Below are positions 7,315 through 8,992 of a stretch of 8,992 nucleotides of DNA, piece after piece (position 1 is the stretch's first letter; the number at the start of each line of letters is the position of its first letter). The notes under the pieces were generated by a model, which made no database searches, was not told the origin of the DNA, and worked only from the letters and a program-made list of their open reading frames with translations. Both the position numbers and the translations under genes were made by a program. Origin of the DNA: Demequinaceae bacterium (lineage in GTDB: Bacteria; Actinomycetota; Actinomycetes; Actinomycetales; Demequinaceae); contig WTKG01000028.1 in NCBI GenBank assembly GCA_011524475.1, forward strand, positions 1 to 8,992, given 5' to 3'.

Positions 7315-8992
7315 CTAGAGCCCAAGGACGGTACGCACGTCACGTGCGAGGGCCCTGGTGGCGAGAAGGGCCCTTTCGCGCGCCTCGGCTACAGAATCGC
7401 CGCTGGGTTCTATGACTTCCAGGTAAGCCTTCACTTTTGGTTCGGTGCCACTAGGGCGAATGATGACGCGCGCTCCGTTGGCCGTCTTCATGTGGATACC
7501 TGAGGTCGGTGGTAGCCCATGGAGCCCGTGCTGCATGTCGTCGGTGGCGATGACGGGCACTCCCGCAAGCGTGGCGGGAGGGTTCTGCAAGACGCGTGCC
7601 ACTGCCGCTTGTGCCTGCGCACCTGAGTCATATCGGGCAGAGACTTGGCTGGAGTGAAAAACTCCATACGTGGCATCGAGGTCCTCAAGAGCGTCCTCTA
7701 GAGTGCGGCCCTCGGTCGCGAGGCGGGCTACTAAGTCACATACGGCCAGGGCGGCTGAGATTCCGTCTTTATCTCGCACCATCTGAGGGTTGACGCAGTA
7801 GCCAAGCGCTTCCTCATAGCCGTACAGCAAATCTTTTTCGCGGCCAATCCATTTAAACCCGGTGAGAGTGGCGGCAAAGGTGAGCCCGTGGCGTTCAGCG
7901 ATTGCGCCAAGGATTTGAGAAGACACTATTGAATTGGCGATAGTCCCTGAGTGTTGTGCCGCGCGGGCCATCTCTTCGCCCAGCAGCGCTCCCACTCGGT
8001 CTCCGTGTAGTGGCGTCCATGTGCCCTCTATTTTTGTGGCGACCGCACAGCGGTCAGCGTCAGGGTCATTTGCGATGACGACATCCGCCTGCACACTGTC
8101 GGCGAGGGCAAGCACCAGGTCCATGGCGCCGTCTTCTTCCGGGTTGGGGAAGGCGACGGTAGGAAAGCGGGGGTCAGGTTCGGCCTGTTCTGCAACTGTA
8201 TGAAGGTTCGTGAAGCCTGCCGCACGCAACACCGCTTCGAGGGTTTCGGCTCCCACTCCGTGGAGGGGGGTGAGAGCCACGGTGATGTTCGCACGCGCAT
8301 CCCGCTCCGCGGCTGTGGGCGCTGGCAGCAGTGCTGCACAGCGGGAGACGTATTCGTCGACCACAGCGTTGTCGAGCACCGTCCAACCCTCTCGCGCCCG
8401 TGGCACGGAGGCGACGCTTTCTACCTGTGCGATCGCGTCGGCGATTCCCGCGTCGTGCGGGGGTGTGATCTGCGCGCCTGCCGCTTCGCCGGGAACGATG
8501 CGCCCGCCTACATACACTTTGTAGCCGTTGTCCCCAGGAGGGTTGTGGGACGCAGTCACCATCACACCTGCATCTGCGCCGAGATGTCGCATGGCAAACG
8601 CAAGTACGGGCGTGGGGAGCGCTCGCGGCAAGAGCAGGGCTTCGTGCCCTGCTGCTGTCATCACGGCTGCGGTGTCCGCTGCAAAGTCTGCAGATTTGAA
8701 GCGGGCGTCGTACCCAATCACAACTTTCCCGGCATCGCCGATCTGGTCACGCATGTAGGAAGCCAGTCCACTTGCTGCTCTCATCACCACCGCCCGATTC
8801 ATGCGTTGGGGGCCGCCTCCTAGTGCTCCACGTAAGCCTGCGGTACCAAACTGGAGAGTGCCGGAAAACCGATCCTCGAGTTCGCGCGTCGCCTCTGTGG
8901 CACCAGTGCGCGAGGAATCCAGCAGTGCCTGGAGTTCCTCTGCAGTGTCTGGGTCCGGGTCGTCAGCGATCCATGCTTCGACTGTGGCGTGT
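7315..8992 (-). CDS. Phosphohexomutase / probable phosphopentomutase of the PGM2 type, N-terminus outside window
   Basis: This alpha-D-phosphohexomutase transfers phosphate within a sugar phosphate. The 558 residues in the window contain the phosphoserine loop TASHNP (Ser codon at 8548-8550), the Mg-binding loop DPDADR (about residues 309-314 of the partial protein), GYEEALG (391-397, sugar specificity) and the phosphate-binding RPSGTEPK (512-519). The ATG at 8802 is internal: upstream codons read ELEDRFSGTLQFGTAGLRG and on towards MNRAVV, the conserved N-terminus of this family, so the frame continues off the right edge. GYEEALG and GTAGLRG are typical of the PGM2/PgcA group, which includes mammalian PGM2, a phosphopentomutase. 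With deoC immediately downstream and no deoB here, conversion of (deoxy)ribose-1-phosphate to the 5-phosphate is the likely role. Phosphoglucomutase or phosphomannomutase activity is the alternative usual in annotations. Confidence 0.92.
   Translation of the reverse strand, partial: HATVEAWIADDPDPDTAEELQALLDSSRTGATEATRELEDRFSGTLQFGTAGLRGALGGGPQRMNRAVVMRAASGLASYMRDQIGDAGKVVIGYDARFKSADFAADTAAVMTAAGHEALLLPRALPTPVLAFAMRHLGADAGVMVTASHNPPGDNGYKVYVGGRIVPGEAAGAQITPPHDAGIADAIAQVESVASVPRAREGWTVLDNAVVDEYVSRCAALLPAPTAAERDARANITVALTPLHGVGAETLEAVLRAAGFTNLHTVAEQAEPDPRFPTVAFPNPEEDGAMDLVLALADSVQADVVIANDPDADRCAVATKIEGTWTPLHGDRVGALLGEEMARAAQHSGTIANSIVSSQILGAIAERHGLTFAATLTGFKWIGREKDLLYGYEEALGYCVNPQMVRDKDGISAALAVCDLVARLATEGRTLEDALEDLDATYGVFHSSQVSARYDSGAQAQAAVARVLQNPPATLAGVPVIATDDMQHGLHGLPPTSGIHMKTANGARVIIRPSGTEPKVKAYLEVIEPSGDSVAEARERALLATRALARDVRTVLGL

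Noticed and set aside
8200..8823. A 207-codon plus-strand open frame opposite the mutase gene
   Set aside because: It is a shadow of the conserved mutase, with no recognisable motif and Cys/His/Gly/Arg-rich composition.
1..8992. CRISPR array, tRNA or rRNA genes, transposase, attachment sites, or defence or phage genes
   Set aside because: I saw no periodic direct repeats, no RNA-gene signatures and no mobile-element proteins. Coding density is nearly total and every gene belongs to nucleoside metabolism.

Overview
The window carries a complete-looking nucleoside salvage and deoxyribose catabolism locus, probably from an actinobacterium (Actinomycetota) of moderate GC content. The evidence for the host is indirect: the gene set and order (BMP-type nucleoside ABC permease, cdd, deoA, add, and a phosphohexomutase/deoC/paired aldehyde dehydrogenase block), the long form of DeoC, the actinobacterial style of the adenosine deaminase, and GC-rich coding sequence with frequent GTG codons. 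I cannot name a genus.

Left half, plus strand (1-3895): the 3' part of a nucleoside ABC transporter permease whose frame runs off the left edge, then cdd (cytidine deaminase), deoA (thymidine/pyrimidine phosphorylase) and add (adenosine deaminase). cdd follows the permease after 15 bases, and the cdd/deoA and deoA/add junctions are both 4-base ATGA overlaps, so this is one tightly coupled operon. Its ATPase, first permease and binding lipoprotein presumably lie to the left, outside the window.

Right half, minus strand (8992-3922, read right to left): a phosphohexomutase of the PGM2/PgcA type whose N-terminus runs off the right edge, deoC (deoxyribose-phosphate aldolase), a full-length catalytic aldehyde dehydrogenase, and a short ALDH-like protein without a catalytic cysteine domain. 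The two operons converge, with only 26 bases between the stop codons of add and the short ALDH gene.

Together the genes describe a route: import of nucleosides; deamination of (deoxy)cytidine by Cdd and of (deoxy)adenosine by Add; phosphorolysis of deoxyuridine/thymidine by DeoA to deoxyribose-1-phosphate; isomerisation to deoxyribose-5-phosphate, probably by the mutase because no deoB-type phosphopentomutase is present here; cleavage by DeoC to glyceraldehyde-3-phosphate and acetaldehyde; and oxidation of the acetaldehyde by the aldehyde dehydrogenase pair.

The most interesting item is that pair. The full-length ALDH (491 aa) and the short pseudo-ALDH (284 aa), joined by a 4-base overlap, together look like ALDH16 split into two polypeptides. 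ALDH16 is the two-domain family of human ALDH16A1, with an ALDH domain followed by a degenerate ALDH-like domain.
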